A DNA stretch of 64,000 nt from Streptantibioticus parmotrematis (GCF_019890615.1 NZ_JAINVZ010000002.1:124001-188000); one strand, 5' to 3'. Positions 40,708-51,603 are shown, numbered from the stretch's first letter. The notes: generated by a model from the sequence alone, not told the origin. Translations and numbers: made by a program.

Positions 40708-40760
40708 ACCAATCGGCGGCTACCGGGATGAACCGGGCATTGTCGGCATCATGGCTCGAC

Positions 40761-42200
40761 GTGACCCAGCTCGCCTCGCCCCCGCCGTCCGCCCGGTACA
40801 CGCCGCCGCTGCGGGAACGCGCCGTACGCCGTGCCCCCGAGGCGGTCGTGGCGCTGCTGGGCGGGGTGGTCGCGGCGGGGCTCGGGCTCGGCGCGATCGC
40901 CGTGCTGGTGCTGCTGATGTGGATCACCTCGCCCTATCCGGACGGCGGCCCCGGCGACGCGCTGCACGTCGCGGCGGCCCTGTGGCTGCTGGCGCACGGC
41001 GCCCGGCTGCTGCGGCCGGACGCGCTGACCGGCGGCTGGGCGCCGGTCGGGGTCACACCCGCGCTGCTGCTCGCGCTGCCGGTCTGGCTCGTCCACCGCG
41101 CGGCGGCGCACGCCCTTTCCGAGGACGAGCCGGACGACGACGCCGCCACGGGAGACGTCCACGGGGCCCATGACGCCGGGGACGCCGACGGCGCCGACGA
41201 GGGAAGCGGCCCCGGCCTCGTTCGGGGACCGCACCGCTCCTGGTCCGGGCGTCCGCGCCTGCTGGGCCCGGTCGGTACGACGGCCTGGCTGGTCGGCGGG
41301 TATCTGCTGGTCGCCGTGCTGGTCGTGTGCTGCGCCCAGGTCGGGCCGCTGCGGGCCGAACCGCTCTGGGCGCTGCTGCGCGTGCCCGTGGTTGCCGCCT
41401 GCGCGGGCGCGTCCGGCGCCTGGACCGCCTGCGGGTGCCCGCCGCTCGCCCTGCCCCGGCGGCTGCGCGGGTGGTCGTACGAGATCGCGGTGGCCGTGCG
41501 CGCGGGGCTGGCCGGGGCGGTGGCGCTGGCGGGCGGCGGCGCGCTGCTGGTCGCGATCGCCCTGGGCTGGCACGCGCACGCGGTGGGCGACGCCTTCACC
41601 GGGCTCACCAACGCGCTGTCCGGCCGTTGCGCGGTGCTGCTGCTGGCGGCCGCGCTCGTGCCGAACGCCGCCGTGTGGTCGGCCGCGTACGCCCTGGGCC
41701 CCGGTTTCGCGGTCGGCCTGAACAGCGCCGTCAGCCCCGCCGGAGCGCACGGCTACCCGCCGGTGCTGCCGCGCTTCCCCCTGCTGGCCGCGCTGCCGCA
41801 CGGAAGCTCGGCGGTCGCCTGGGCCGCGCTGGCGGTGCCGGTGTGCGCCGGGGGAGTGGTGGCGTGGTTCGTGGGCCGGGCCGCGGTGGGAGACGGCTGG
41901 ACGGTGGGGCGGATCGCGGGGGCCTGCTGCGGGGCGGCGGTGGTGTGCGGGGGCGTGCTGACGGTGGCCACCTGGTTCACCGCCGGGCCGATGGGGGTGG
42001 ACACGCTGGCGCGCTTCGGCCCGGACGGCTGGCTCACCGGGGGCGCGGCGGCGGCGTGGACCGCGGCGATCGCGCTGCCGGGGGCGTTGGGCGCGTGGTG
42101 GTGGCACCGCCGTGAGCCGAAGGCGCCGGTTGAGAGCGCTGAGGATCGGGCCGCGTCCGCCGAGGGCGCGGGGGGTCAGGCCGAGACCCCGCGCCCCTGA
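40761..42200 (+). CDS. DUF6350 polytopic membrane protein (PerM-like)
   Basis: Encodes about 479 residues with roughly ten membrane helices, for example APEAVVALLGGVVAAGLGLGAIAVLVLLMW, LLGPVGTTAWLVGGYLLVAVLVVC and GWTVGRIAGACCGAAVVCGGVLTV. The conserved ITSPYPDGGPGDALHVAA and NAAVWSAAYALGPGFAVG stretches are those of DUF6350, the actinobacterial family that includes PerM-like proteins linked to cell division. An acidic loop (DEPDDDAATGDVHG) and a polar tail are cytoplasmic. The start is uncertain: GTG 40761 (VTQLASPPP) fits homolog length as I recall; ATG 40728 is also open. Three iterons lie upstream. Confidence 0.82.
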   Translation: MTQLASPPPSARYTPPLRERAVRRAPEAVVALLGGVVAAGLGLGAIAVLVLLMWITSPYPDGGPGDALHVAAALWLLAHGARLLRPDALTGGWAPVGVTPALLLALPVWLVHRAAAHALSEDEPDDDAATGDVHGAHDAGDADGADEGSGPGLVRGPHRSWSGRPRLLGPVGTTAWLVGGYLLVAVLVVCCAQVGPLRAEPLWALLRVPVVAACAGASGAWTACGCPPLALPRRLRGWSYEIAVAVRAGLAGAVALAGGGALLVAIALGWHAHAVGDAFTGLTNALSGRCAVLLLAAALVPNAAVWSAAYALGPGFAVGLNSAVSPAGAHGYPPVLPRFPLLAALPHGSSAVAWAALAVPVCAGGVVAWFVGRAAVGDGWTVGRIAGACCGAAVVCGGVLTVATWFTAGPMGVDTLARFGPDGWLTGGAAAAWTAAIALPGALGAWWWHRREPKAPVESAEDRAASAEGAGGQAETPRP

Positions 42201-42247
42201 CGCCGGAGGTCAGCGGCCCGCCGCGCTCGGCTCTGTTCCCGCCGCGC

Positions 42248-43222
42248 TCAGCCCTGGTTGCCGAAGACCGCCCGCAGCGGCTTGGGCAGCAGATGGCTGC
42301 ACGACTGCCGGGCGGGCGTGGTGAGGGCGTCGTTCACGCAGGTGTAGTAGTCGCGGTAGGCCAGCTGGAACGAGAACGTCGCCGCCACGATCGCCAGCGT
42401 GACCGCCGCCGCGACGATCCCGCTCACCGCCGCCGTGAACTGCGGGCGGTACGCCCCGGCGCCACCCTGCGACCCGGCCTGGGACGCCGGTCGGCCCTGC
42501 TCCGCCGGGGCGGGCGACTGCCACGCGGACAGCGCACGTTCCCGCGTCGCCTGGTCGGCCTGCCCCGCCTTCCCGGTCTGCCCGTCCTGCCCCGCCTGTC
42601 CGGCGGCGGCGGGCGGCTTGGCCTTGCCGCGCAGCGCGCTGATACCCCAGTACAGCGCCAGCGCGCCCAGCAGCAGCGCCAGCTGCGGTACGCCGAACAG
42701 CGCGAAGAACAGCCCCCACATCCCGCCCAGCAGCGCGTACCGGGCCCGCCGCTGCACCGGGTCGGTCACGTCGAAGCGCGGCCCCTGCTGCTGGCGCGTC
42801 GGCCGCCCGGGTCCCTGCCCCGGCCCTGGCCCCTGCCCCTGTCCGCCGCCGAACGGCCCCCCACCGAAGGGGCCGGAAGGACCGCTGCCCCGGCCGGGCT
42901 CGGGCTGGTGGCTGCTCCAGCGGTCGCCCTGCGGCCGGTCACCCCGGTCGCCGGAGTGCTCATCGTTCTCGTTGTTCTCGTCGTCGCCGCGGTCGGGCTG
43001 CCGCGGCTGCCACGGCCGGCCGGGCGCATCCTTGGGCGGCGCGGCGAACGGGTTGTCCTGCCCGGAACCGGACTCCCGCCCGGAACCGGAGTCCTGCCCG
43101 GGATCCGAACCACCGGGGGAGGACGGGGTCCGCCGCTCGCGCAGCGCCGGGAGCGCGACCGGAGTGGTCCCCGCGCCGCGCGTGATGGTGATCCGGCCGC
43201 TGCTCATCGTTGCTCGCGCCAT
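42248..43222 (-). CDS. Membrane protein with long Gly/Pro-rich N-terminus
   Basis: Encodes 324 residues. It begins MARATMSSGRITITRGAGTTPVALPALRERR, an ordered strand-rich start, followed by about 100 residues of Gly/Pro/Gln/Asp low complexity. Two hydrophobic segments (YALLGGMWGLFFALFGVPQLALLLGALALYWG and FTAAVSGIVAAAVTLAIVAATFSFQLAY) flank a Gln/Ala linker. The end YYTCVNDALTTPARQSC has two Cys that may form a disulfide outside the membrane. I do not recognise the family; it is a conserved neighbour of purN in Streptomyces as I recall. ATG 43222 is used; ATG 43207 is possible. Confidence 0.75.
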   Translation of the reverse strand: MARATMSSGRITITRGAGTTPVALPALRERRTPSSPGGSDPGQDSGSGRESGSGQDNPFAAPPKDAPGRPWQPRQPDRGDDENNENDEHSGDRGDRPQGDRWSSHQPEPGRGSGPSGPFGGGPFGGGQGQGPGPGQGPGRPTRQQQGPRFDVTDPVQRRARYALLGGMWGLFFALFGVPQLALLLGALALYWGISALRGKAKPPAAAGQAGQDGQTGKAGQADQATRERALSAWQSPAPAEQGRPASQAGSQGGAGAYRPQFTAAVSGIVAAAVTLAIVAATFSFQLAYRDYYTCVNDALTTPARQSCSHLLPKPLRAVFGNQG

Positions 43223-43479
43223 GCCCTGCCGTCTGCTCCTCGTCCCGCCTGCGCGGCCGTGGTCCGGCCGTCGGCCCCGTCGGCCCCTCTGCCCGAAGGG
43301 CGGTCGGCCCCCGGTACTGAGACGCTACCGGGCGGTGCCGCCCCAGTGCCTGCGGGGGCCGTTCGCCGTGCCGGTATCGTTGCTGACGGTCGGCGCCTTC
43401 GTAGGGTTCCCCGGATCCCGCGACCCCTTCGGTTCGTACGACCACACAAACACACGGTCCCACGAGAAGGAACCCACCC

Positions 43480-44124
43480 GTGGCCTCCGCCGGTTCCCCC
43501 GGAAGCACCCCCGCCCGCCCCGCCCGTCTCGTCGTGCTGGTCTCCGGCTCGGGGACCAACCTCCAGGCCCTGCTGGACGCGGTCGCCGCCGACCCCGGCT
43601 ACGGCGCGACGATCGTCGCCGTGGGCGCGGACCGGGACGGCATCGCGGGCCTGGAACGCGCCGAGCGCGCCGGGCTGCCGACGTTCGTACGCCGGGTCAA
43701 GGACCACCCGGACCGGGCGGCCTGGGACCTCGCGCTGGCCGAGGCGGTCGCCGCGCACCAGCCCGACCTGGTCGTCTCGGCCGGGTTCATGAAGATCGTC
43801 GGCAAGGAGTTCCTGGCCCGGTTCGGCGGGCGCTTCGTCAACACCCACCCCGCGCTGCTGCCCGCGTTCCCCGGGGCACACGGCGTGCGTGACGCGCTCG
43901 CCTACGGCGCCAAGGTCACCGGCTGCACCGTCCACTTCGTCGACGACGGCGTCGACACCGGGCCGATCATCGCCCAGGGCGTGGTCGAGATCCGGCCCGA
44001 GGACGACGAAAGCGCACTGCACGAGCGCATCAAGGAAGTCGAGCGCCGTCTGCTCGTCGATGTCGTGGGACGTCTCGCCCGCGACGGTTACCGCATCGAG
44101 GGAAGAAAGGTCATCGTCCCGTGA
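43480..44124 (+). CDS. purN: Phosphoribosylglycinamide formyltransferase
   Basis: Encodes 214 residues. It transfers the formyl group of 10-formyl-THF to GAR in purine synthesis. Signature motifs are [17 protein letters not shown] (phosphate loop), [24 protein letters not shown] with the catalytic Asn-His, and [19 protein letters not shown] with the Asp. GTG 43480 has AAGGA about 8 nt upstream. Its stop overlaps purH by 4 bp, so the two enzymes that use formyl-THF in purine synthesis are co-translated. Confidence 0.96.
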   Translation: MASAGSPGSTPARPARLVVLVSGSGTNLQALLDAVAADPGYGATIVAVGADRDGIAGLERAERAGLPTFVRRVKDHPDRAAWDLALAEAVAAHQPDLVVSAGFMKIVGKEFLARFGGRFVNTHPALLPAFPGAHGVRDALAYGAKVTGCTVHFVDDGVDTGPIIAQGVVEIRPEDDESALHERIKEVERRLLVDVVGRLARDGYRIEGRKVIVP

Positions 44125-45731
44125 GTACCCCCGACAGCCCCGTGAGCCCCGACCGTCCCGCCGCCGGCTTCGCGGACTCCCGCCGCCCGGTGCGCCGCGC
44201 CCTGGTCAGCGTCTACGACAAGACCGGCCTGGAGGAGCTGGCCCGCGGACTGCACGCGGCCGGCGTCGAGCTGGTCTCCACCGGCTCCACCGCCGCCCGC
44301 ATCGCCGGGGCCGGGGTGCCGGTGACCGCCGTGCAGGACCTGACCGGCTTCCCCGAGTGCCTCGACGGCCGGGTCAAGACGCTGCACCCGCGCATCCACG
44401 CCGGCATCCTGGCCGACCTGCGCCTCGACGCCCACCGCGAGCAGCTGGCCGACCTCGGCGTCGAGCCGTTCGAGCTGGTCGTCGTCAACCTCTACCCGTT
44501 CCGGCAGACCGTCGCCTCCGGCGCGTCGCCCGACGAGTGCGTCGAGCAGATCGACATCGGCGGCCCCTCGATGGTCCGCGCCGCCGCCAAGAACCACCCC
44601 TCGGTCGCGGTTGTCGTCAACCCCGAGCGTTACGCCGACGTGCTCACCGCCGTCGCGGCCGGCGGCTTCGACCTGACCGCCCGCAAGCGGCTGGCCGCCG
44701 AGGCGTTCCAGCACACCGCCGCCTACGACGTGGCAGTGGCCAACTGGTTCACCACCGCGTACGCGCCCGAGGAGCCCGCCGCGCCGCTGCCGGAGTTCAC
44801 CGGCACCGCCCTGGAGCGCGAACGCGTCCTGCGCTACGGCGAGAACCCGCACCAGGCCGCCGCCCTCTACACTGACGGCCGCCCCGGCGGGCTCGCCAAC
44901 GCCGAGCAGCTGCACGGCAAGGAGATGTCCTTCAACAACTACGTGGACATCGAGGCCGCCCGGCGCGCCGCGTTCGACCACGACGAGCCGTGCGTCGCCA
45001 TCATCAAGCACGCCAACCCGTGCGGCGTGGCGATCGGCGCGGACGTCGCCGAGGCGCACCGCAAGGCGCACGCCTGCGACCCGGTCTCCGCGTACGGCGG
45101 CGTCATCGCCGTCAACCGCCCGGTGACGGCGGCGCTCGCCGAGCAGGTCGCCGAGATCTTCACCGAGGTCATCGCGGCCCCCGCCTACGAGGACGGCGCG
45201 GTCGAGGTGCTGGCGCGCAAGAAGAACATCCGCGTCCTGCGCGTCGAGGGCACCCCCGCCCAGCCCACCGACCTGAAGCTGATCTCCGGCGGTGCCGTCG
45301 TCCAGCACACCGACGTCTTCCAGGCCGAGGGCGACGACCCGGCGAACTGGACGCTCGCCACCGGCGAGGCGCTGTCCGCCGAGGGCCTGCGGGAGCTGGC
45401 CTTCGCCTGGCGCGCCTGCCGTGCGGTGAAGTCCAACGCGATCCTGCTGGCCAAGGACGGCGCGACCGTCGGCGTCGGCATGGGCCAGGTCAACCGCGTC
45501 GACTCCGCCCGGCTCGCCGTGCAGCGCGCCGGCGCCGAGCGGGCCGCCGGTTCCTACGCGGCGTCCGACGCGTTCTTCCCGTTCCCCGACGGCTTCGAGG
45601 TGCTGGCCGAGGCGGGCGTGACCGCCGTCGTCCAGCCCGGCGGCTCGGTGCGCGACGAACTGGTCGTGGAGGCGGCGAAGAAGGCGGGCGTCACGATGTA
45701 CTTCACCGGGACGCGGCACTTCTTCCACTGA
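44121..45731 (+). CDS. purH: Bifunctional AICAR formyltransferase/IMP cyclohydrolase
   Basis: Encodes 536 residues, slightly longer than E. coli PurH at 529. The N-terminal MGS-like cyclohydrolase domain has [36 protein letters not shown] and [16 protein letters not shown]. The AICAR transformylase domain has [23 protein letters not shown] (catalytic Lys-His), and the end [29 protein letters not shown]. It makes IMP in two steps from AICAR and 10-formyl-THF. GTG 44121 overlaps purN by 4 bp. Confidence 0.97.
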   Translation: MSTPDSPVSPDRPAAGFADSRRPVRRALVSVYDKTGLEELARGLHAAGVELVSTGSTAARIAGAGVPVTAVQDLTGFPECLDGRVKTLHPRIHAGILADLRLDAHREQLADLGVEPFELVVVNLYPFRQTVASGASPDECVEQIDIGGPSMVRAAAKNHPSVAVVVNPERYADVLTAVAAGGFDLTARKRLAAEAFQHTAAYDVAVANWFTTAYAPEEPAAPLPEFTGTALERERVLRYGENPHQAAALYTDGRPGGLANAEQLHGKEMSFNNYVDIEAARRAAFDHDEPCVAIIKHANPCGVAIGADVAEAHRKAHACDPVSAYGGVIAVNRPVTAALAEQVAEIFTEVIAAPAYEDGAVEVLARKKNIRVLRVEGTPAQPTDLKLISGGAVVQHTDVFQAEGDDPANWTLATGEALSAEGLRELAFAWRACRAVKSNAILLAKDGATVGVGMGQVNRVDSARLAVQRAGAERAAGSYAASDAFFPFPDGFEVLAEAGVTAVVQPGGSVRDELVVEAAKKAGVTMYFTGTRHFFH

Positions 45732-45790
45732 TGGCGGTGGACGTCTTCCACCGATGAGGGCGGCGGTGTCGCGCCGTTGACCATCGCCCG

Positions 45791-45840
45791 CGCGGGCGGC
45801 GGCTGTTCGGCCCTTCCGGGGTCAACGGGCGCCGCCCGCG
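45791..45840. terminator. Shared terminator between purH and the YkuD-like gene
   Basis: CGCGGGCGGCG (45791-45801) and CGCCGCCCGCG (45830-45840) form a perfect 11-bp stem around 28 nt. It begins 59 nt after purH and overlaps the end of the convergent gene (stop at 45822), so it may serve both. Confidence 0.6.
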
Positions 45841-46580
45841 ACCGCGTCGCCGGTGATGGCGATGACGGGGCGGCGGGCCGGGTCGAGCCAGCGCAGGATG
45901 CCGGTCAGGACCGGTTCCGGTACGGCCACGCAGCCCGCCGTCGCACCGTGCTGCGGCCCGAGGTCGTGCAGGAAGATGCCCGCGCCGCGGCCCGGTACCG
46001 CGGGGTCGGTGTTGAAGTCGACGACCACCGCGTTGTGGTACTGCACCGGGTAACCGGCCAGGTGCTCGCTGGCGTGCGGTCCCGACTCGGTGAGCGGGAA
46101 GCCGCCCTGCGACGCGCGGCGCATGCGGTTGTAGTAACGGGAGCCGGGATCCTCCACCCACCAGTCGTCCGCGGTGACCTGGTGGTACGGCAGCGCCGTC
46201 CCCGGATCGGGGCCCACCCCGAAGGCGTGCGTGAGGCGGTAGACGCCGGTGGGCGTGGTGTCGGTGCCCTGCACGCGCGTCGCGCCGTCGGTGACCCCGT
46301 TCGCGCCCACGCGGGCGCCCGCCGTCGCGCTGACCTCGTGCCAGCCCGCGCCGGTGCGCTGCCAGGCGGTCACGGTGGCGTACGAGCCGTGCGCCGCGAC
46401 GGCGACGACCTGGCCCGCGCCGCCCACCTCGCCCGCGTCGACGGGCCCCGGCGGCGGGCACCGGCCGCCCGCCGTGAGCAGCGGCAGCAGCGACGCCACC
46501 AGCGCCGCCCACAGCCGTGGTGCCCGGCGTCCCCGCCGCGTTCGTCGTTCTGGCCGCTCCGGCCGGTCCGCGCGCGTCAT
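45822..46580 (-). CDS. Secreted L,D-transpeptidase (YkuD)-like protein
   Basis: Encodes 252 residues. A basic head ([17 protein letters not shown]) and a hydrophobic segment ([17 protein letters not shown]) form a signal or anchor. The C-terminal part has the catalytic pattern [18 protein letters not shown], close to HxxxxxxxTxGCxxxP of the YkuD family, preceded by GIFLHD and VVVDFNTDP. Proteins of this subset may be L,D-transpeptidases or murein-binding relatives. The ATG follows CATACT by 7 nt with no ribosome site, so it is likely leaderless. Confidence 0.82.
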   Translation of the reverse strand: MTRADRPERPERRTRRGRRAPRLWAALVASLLPLLTAGGRCPPPGPVDAGEVGGAGQVVAVAAHGSYATVTAWQRTGAGWHEVSATAGARVGANGVTDGATRVQGTDTTPTGVYRLTHAFGVGPDPGTALPYHQVTADDWWVEDPGSRYYNRMRRASQGGFPLTESGPHASEHLAGYPVQYHNAVVVDFNTDPAVPGRGAGIFLHDLGPQHGATAGCVAVPEPVLTGILRWLDPARRPVIAITGDAVAGGAR

Positions 46581-46615
46581 CGCCGCCAGTATGCGGACGC
46601 GCCGCCCCGACCCCC

Positions 46616-46661
46616 GGCAGGACACGGCGAAGGCCTCCGGCAGGACACGGCGAAGGCCCCC
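46616..46661. repeat. Two 23-bp tandem repeats
   Basis: Bases 46616-46638 and 46639-46661 are near-identical (GACACGGCGAAGGC core). They lie between the YkuD-like gene start and the RDD gene end. They may be remnants of terminator arms; no function is evident. Confidence 0.6.
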
Positions 46662-46714
46662 GCCCGGGCCGGAACGGGTCCGGGGAGCAGAGGCCTCCGG
46701 CCGGCCCTGACGGG

Positions 46715-47494
46715 CTACTTCTTGATGACGAGCGTGCCGGCCGCGCGGTCGTGCCAGCCCTGGAGCTTGCCGCTGCTGTCGAAGAAGGGCGAGATGTACA
46801 CCAGCAGCGCGCCGACGTAGCACAGGAAGATGCCGACGACCGGGATGATGTACCGCACGAAGCCGCTGCCGAGGCCGGGCACCTGCCCGTTGGCCTCCTT
46901 GACGACCTTGAGGCCGAGCGCCATCTTGCCCAGCGTCGCGCCGAGGAACGAGATCATCAGCCACTCGTAGAGCAGCGCGAATATCGCGAACACGGCCATG
47001 AAGCCCAGCATCGCCGCGACGGCGCTGCCGCCGGCGGCCGCCTGGTCGTGCACGCACTGGCTGTACGCGTCGGTCGTCGGGTCGTAGCCCGAGCAGTCCT
47101 TCACCTTGTGTGCGATGCCCAGCACACTGGCCAGCCCCGCGAACATCGCGATGCCCATGACGACGGAGGTCACGAGCCCGTCGAGCAGCCGGGCGAGGAA
47201 CCGCTGGCCCATCGTGGCCACCTGGACGGTGCCCAGGTAGGCGATGTTGACGTAGCCGCTGTTGGCCTGGACGGTGCCCGGCGGCTGCTGCGGGTAGCCG
47301 TACGACGCGGCGTTCGGGTCGTAGCCCTGCTGCGGGTATCCGTACTGCGGCTGCCCCTGTTGCGGGTAGCCGTACTGGGGCTGGCCCTGCTGCGGGTAGC
47401 CCTGCGGGGGCTGAGGGGGCTGACCCTGCTGGGGGTAGCCGTACTGCGGAGGCTGCTGGCCGTACGGGTCGCTGGGGCCGGGCGGGTAACTCAC
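46715..47494 (-). CDS. RDD family membrane protein with Tyr/Pro/Gln repeats
   Basis: Encodes 259 residues. Residues 1-80 are repeats of QQGQPQYGYP. The RDD domain follows: TMGQRFLARLLDGLVTSVVMGIAMFAG (with the Arg...Asp pair), FAIFALLYEWLMISFLGATLGKMALGLKVV, and a third helix VRYIIPVVGIFLCYVGALLVYI, ending HDRAAGTLVIKK. RDD proteins are poorly understood, with some linked to Na+/H+ transport. GTG 47494 has GAAGGA 7 nt upstream. It is divergent from folD. Confidence 0.9.
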   Translation of the reverse strand: MSYPPGPSDPYGQQPPQYGYPQQGQPPQPPQGYPQQGQPQYGYPQQGQPQYGYPQQGYDPNAASYGYPQQPPGTVQANSGYVNIAYLGTVQVATMGQRFLARLLDGLVTSVVMGIAMFAGLASVLGIAHKVKDCSGYDPTTDAYSQCVHDQAAAGGSAVAAMLGFMAVFAIFALLYEWLMISFLGATLGKMALGLKVVKEANGQVPGLGSGFVRYIIPVVGIFLCYVGALLVYISPFFDSSGKLQGWHDRAAGTLVIKK

Positions 47495-47731
47495 TGGCAA
47501 GTCCTTCGAGCCGTGGAGCGGAGAAACGGGGACGGCCGGACGCAAGAAGACATCAGGACTCCTACCGCCCCGCACCCCCGTGGCCCAGCTGCCCCATCGT
47601 CTTAGCACAAGACATGCCATGTCCAGACAGCTACGGTCGCCGCAGGTCCCTTGCGGTGAAATGCGCGTTTTGCCGACCGGTGCGGTGTCCTGATTGGTAC
47701 ACCGCGCGCCCCATCCGGGACACTGGGGGGC

Positions 47732-48601
47732 ATGACCGCCCAGATTCTCGATGGCAAGGCCACCGCCGCCGCGATCAAGTCCGAACTCGCCGCCCGCGTC
47801 GAGTCGCTCAAGGCCCGGGGCGTGACGCCCGGCCTCGGCACCATCCTGGTCGGCGACGACCCCGGCAGCCACATCTACGTGGCGGGCAAGCACCGCGACT
47901 GCGCCCAGGTCGGCATCGCCTCCATCCAGCGCGAACTGCCGGGCGACGCCACCCAGGAGCAGATCGAGGCGGTCGTCCGCGAGCTCAACGACGACCCGGC
48001 CTGCACCGGCTACATCGTCCAACTCCCGCTCCCCCGGGGCATCGACACCAACCGGGTGCTGGAACTGATGGACCCGGACAAGGACGCCGACGGCCTGCAC
48101 CCGATGAGCCTGGGCCGTCTCGTTCTCGGCCAGACCGGCCCGCTGCCGTGCACCCCCAACGGCATCGTCGAGCTGCTGCGCCGTCACGACGTCGCCATCA
48201 ACGGCGCCAACGTCGCCGTCGTCGGACGCGGCATCACCGTCGGCCGCTCCATCGGCCTTCTGCTGACCCGCCGTTCGGAGAACGCCACCGTCACGCTCTG
48301 CCACACCGGCACCCGTGACCTGGCGGCTGTGCTGCGCCAGGCGGACATCGTGGTGGCCGCCGCCGGGGTGCCGCACCTGGTCAAGCCGGAGGACGTCAAG
48401 CCGGGCGCCGCGGTGCTGGACGTCGGTGTCAGCCGGGACGAGGAGGGCCGGATCGTCGGCGACGTCCACCCCGGGGTGCGCGAGGTGGCGAGCTGGATCT
48501 CGCCGAATCCGGGCGGCGTGGGCCCGATGACCCGCGCCCTGCTCCTGCAGAACGTCGTCGAAGCGGCCGAACGCGCGGCCGCCGCGGGCCATGCCGGCTG
48601 A
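47732..48601 (+). CDS. folD: Bifunctional 5,10-methylene-THF dehydrogenase/cyclohydrolase
   Basis: Encodes 289 residues, normal length. It converts 5,10-methylene-THF to 10-formyl-THF in two steps and supplies purN/purH. Motifs are [17 protein letters not shown] (catalytic Lys in YVxxK), [13 protein letters not shown], and [17 protein letters not shown]. The NADP loop is [16 protein letters not shown], and the end is [22 protein letters not shown] 47732 is preceded by GACACT 7 nt away, and GGGGGG also touches the start. The DUF3017 gene overlaps its last 11 bp. Confidence 0.96.
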   Translation: MTAQILDGKATAAAIKSELAARVESLKARGVTPGLGTILVGDDPGSHIYVAGKHRDCAQVGIASIQRELPGDATQEQIEAVVRELNDDPACTGYIVQLPLPRGIDTNRVLELMDPDKDADGLHPMSLGRLVLGQTGPLPCTPNGIVELLRRHDVAINGANVAVVGRGITVGRSIGLLLTRRSENATVTLCHTGTRDLAAVLRQADIVVAAAGVPHLVKPEDVKPGAAVLDVGVSRDEEGRIVGDVHPGVREVASWISPNPGGVGPMTRALLLQNVVEAAERAAAAGHAG

Positions 48602-48995
48602 GCCGGCCGACGGGAAGGCCGGGTTCCCGCAGACCACCGACACCGCGCGGCCCGAGGGCGGCGGCCGCGCGGTCGGCGGCGAGCACTCCGCGCCGGTACG
48701 GCAGTGGCCGCTGCTGACGGTGCTGGGCGGCGTGGCGCTGGGGCTGGCGATCACCGGCGCGGGCGCCTTCCGGCCCGGGCTGATCGTGGTCGGCGCCTCG
48801 TTGCTGCTGGGGGCGCTGCTGCGCTGGCTGGTCCCCTCGGTGGGCATGCTGGCGGTGCGCAGCCGCTTCACCGACCTGATCACGTACGGCGTCCTGGGCG
48901 CCGCGATCGTGCTGCTGACGCTCATGGCGCAGCCCAACCCCGTGCTGCACCTGCAGTTCCTCGATCACCTGCTGCGCTTCGCCGTGCGCCGCTGA
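48591..48995 (+). CDS. DUF3017 membrane protein
   Basis: Encodes 134 residues. After a 35-residue polar head come three helices: [41 protein letters not shown] and [23 protein letters not shown]. This matches DUF3017, an actinobacterial family found beside folD. The start lies inside folD (11-bp overlap), so it is translationally coupled. Its function is unknown. Confidence 0.88.
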   Translation: MPAEPADGKAGFPQTTDTARPEGGGRAVGGEHSAPVRQWPLLTVLGGVALGLAITGAGAFRPGLIVVGASLLLGALLRWLVPSVGMLAVRSRFTDLITYGVLGAAIVLLTLMAQPNPVLHLQFLDHLLRFAVRR

Positions 48996-49067
48996 GGCGC
49001 CGGGGTGCGCGGGCGCTGGGGCGTCGCGGTCACCGGTCGACGGCCCTCGCGGCGAACAAGCCGCATC

Positions 49068-49108
49068 CGAAGGCCCGTTCCCTTCCCGGCGAAGGGGGCG
49101 GGCCTTCG
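49068..49108. terminator. Strong terminator after folD-DUF3017
   Basis: CGAAGGCCCG (49068-49077) pairs with CGGGCCTTCG (49099-49108); inside it, CCCTTC pairs with GAAGGG, giving one long rod. It starts 73 nt after the DUF3017 stop. The rest of 48996-49311 is GC-rich with no recognisable gene. Confidence 0.8.
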
Positions 49109-49311
49109 CCATGCTGTGCCGCCTGCGGTTCGCCGCACCCTCGGCGTGCCCTTCCGCCGCGCCGTCCCGCCGCGCTGCGGGACCCGGGCGATCGCCCTGT
49201 ATCTGGCCGGATCTCGGCCCAACGGGAAGGTTTTCCGAAACCAATCTGACCTGTATGCCGTCGCCTTGGGTAGTCATGGTGGGACACCACGCTACGAACG
49301 GGGGAATCGAC

Positions 49312-49590
49312 ATGGCAGGCTGTCGCCAGTTACCGCACGCGATGTCCGTCGCGTCCGAAGGGACCGCACGCACGCTCACCGGGGACAGGACGTACGTGCC
49401 ACGGCCACGCTCGCCGCTGCCCGGACCGCAGGAGCGCCCGTGCCAGGACCCGGTGCTCGCCGACCGGCGCACCCGACGAAAGCGGGCGGTCATCGCCGGA
49501 CTCCTCGCCACCGCCATCCTCGGCGGCGGACTCGCCAGCGGCCTCGAACACTCCTGTCCGCCGCCCGCGCACACCACGCGGACCCCCTAG
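49312..49590 (+). CDS. Small single-pass membrane protein
   Basis: Encodes 92 residues. A polar N-terminal part (MAGCRQLPHAMSVASEGTAR, then RPRSPLPGPQERPCQDP) is followed by a basic RRTRRKR and one helix, AVIAGLLATAILGGGLASGLE, near the C-terminus. The short outside tail has Cys and Pro (HSCPPPAH). GGGGGA lies 6 nt before ATG 49312; the frame is open from 49111 but that part looks non-coding. The family is unknown. It lies between folD-DUF3017 and mdh, alone. Confidence 0.55.
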   Translation: MAGCRQLPHAMSVASEGTARTLTGDRTYVPRPRSPLPGPQERPCQDPVLADRRTRRKRAVIAGLLATAILGGGLASGLEHSCPPPAHTTRTP

Positions 49591-49715
49591 AGCGCCTCCA
49601 GCGGTCGGCCATGCGCCGGGCTGTGAACGGCCGCCCCGGCCCGGGACGGAGTGGGACGCACCACACCCTCCCGGCGATCCCGGGCGGCCGCCGTCCGATA
49701 GCCTGACGGCGGTTC

Positions 49716-49729
49716 TCTCGGCGTCGAGA
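49716..49729. promoter_or_regulatory. Palindrome TCTCGGCGTCGAGA upstream of mdh
   Basis: A 14-bp near-perfect palindrome lies 102 nt before the mdh start. The same sequence with one base different, TCTCGGCGCCGAGA, occurs 2 kb away at 51724-51737 before the DUF4360 gene. The two may bind one dimeric regulator. Confidence 0.5.
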
Positions 49730-49734
49730 GATGA

Positions 49735-50820
<1,086 letters not shown>

Positions 50821-50874
50821 CCTCGAGGGCCTGAGCGCGTTCCACACTACTCGTGTCCGGGGCGTGACCCAGAG

Positions 50875-50919
50875 TTATCCACAGGTGGGGTCGGCAGCCC
50901 GCCGCCAGGCTTTTCCACA
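50875..50919. promoter_or_regulatory. Two DnaA-box-like sites downstream of mdh
   Basis: TTATCCACA (50875-50883) is the exact E. coli-type DnaA box, and TTTTCCACA (50911-50919) differs by one base. They are 36 bp apart in a 126-bp gap. Such AT-rich 9-mers are rare in this genome. The second falls in the loop of the mdh terminator. A DnaA-titrating or coincidental pair is possible. Confidence 0.45.
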
Positions 50920-50936
50920 GGCCTGGCGGCGGGCTG
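50895..50936. terminator. Perfect 16-bp terminator between mdh and DUF4360
   Basis: CAGCCCGCCGCCAGGC (50895-50910) is the exact inverse of 50921-50936, around a 10-nt AT-rich loop. It sits 75 nt after mdh and 10 nt from the end of the convergent DUF4360 gene, so it probably serves both. Confidence 0.8.
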
Positions 50937-50946
50937 TCGCGCGTGG

Positions 50947-51603
50947 TCAACTCGTCGGGCAGGTGGCCCAGTCGAGGTGGTAGATCGTGGTCAGGCTGCC
51001 GTCGGTCGAGTCCATGGTCATGAAGCTCGTGCTCGACGGGTCGGAGGACCCGGCGGTGACGTTGAGCTGGGTGTTGATGTTGAGGTTGCGGGTCTCCCCG
51101 CACGGCGCGTAGACGAGGGAGGCGATGCCGGTGACGTCGGAGGCCTGCCAGTCGTCGTCCATCGGGCCGGAGAAGGAGTGCGTGGCGCTGCTGGTCTGCG
51201 ACTCGCCCTGGAAGTAGTAGTTGGCTCTCTCCTGGGCACTGGCGCCGCTCGCCAGATAGGCGTAGCCGCGGTAGTCGGCCTCCGCGATGGCGTACGTGAG
51301 CCCCTGCGGGGCGTTGACTCTGACGTCGAGCTGGCAGTTCTTGCGGAAGTCGGTGGGCGCGGCGCCGCCGCCGGTCTGGGCGAGGTAGCTGCTGTAGCTC
51401 ACGGTGAACGCCGTGTCGTCCGGCGAGACGGCCACCGCCGCGGTCCCGGCCGGGCAGCCCGAGCCGTTGACGCTGACGAGCCCGACCGTGAACGACGGCG
51501 GCGGGACGTCGCCGATGGGCCACACCTGCGCGCTGTGGGCGCCGATCAGCGACGACGCGATGAGCGACGCGGCCGCCCCGCCTATGGCTAACGCACCGAG
51601 CAT
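50947..51603 (-). CDS. Secreted DUF4360 protein
   Basis: Encodes 218 residues. The signal peptide is MLGALAIGGAAASLIASSLIGAHSA, followed by the mature VWPIGDVPPPSFTVGLVSVNGSGCPAGTAAVAVSPDDTAFTVSYSSYLAQTG. This matches DUF4360, a small secreted beta-rich family with about four Cys (SGCP, NCQL, PCGE, TCPTS) in likely disulfides. The role is unknown. ATG 51603 has GAAGGG about 10 nt upstream. A perfect 14-bp palindrome shared with mdh lies 121 nt before the start. Confidence 0.88.
   Translation of the reverse strand: MLGALAIGGAAASLIASSLIGAHSAQVWPIGDVPPPSFTVGLVSVNGSGCPAGTAAVAVSPDDTAFTVSYSSYLAQTGGGAAPTDFRKNCQLDVRVNAPQGLTYAIAEADYRGYAYLASGASAQERANYYFQGESQTSSATHSFSGPMDDDWQASDVTGIASLVYAPCGETRNLNINTQLNVTAGSSDPSSTSFMTMDSTDGSLTTIYHLDWATCPTS

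Noticed and set aside
48637-48660. Another damage-promoter core (TGTCGGTG on the minus strand) inside the DUF3017 gene
   Set aside because: It lies in coding DNA and has no TAnnnT box at 8 bp.
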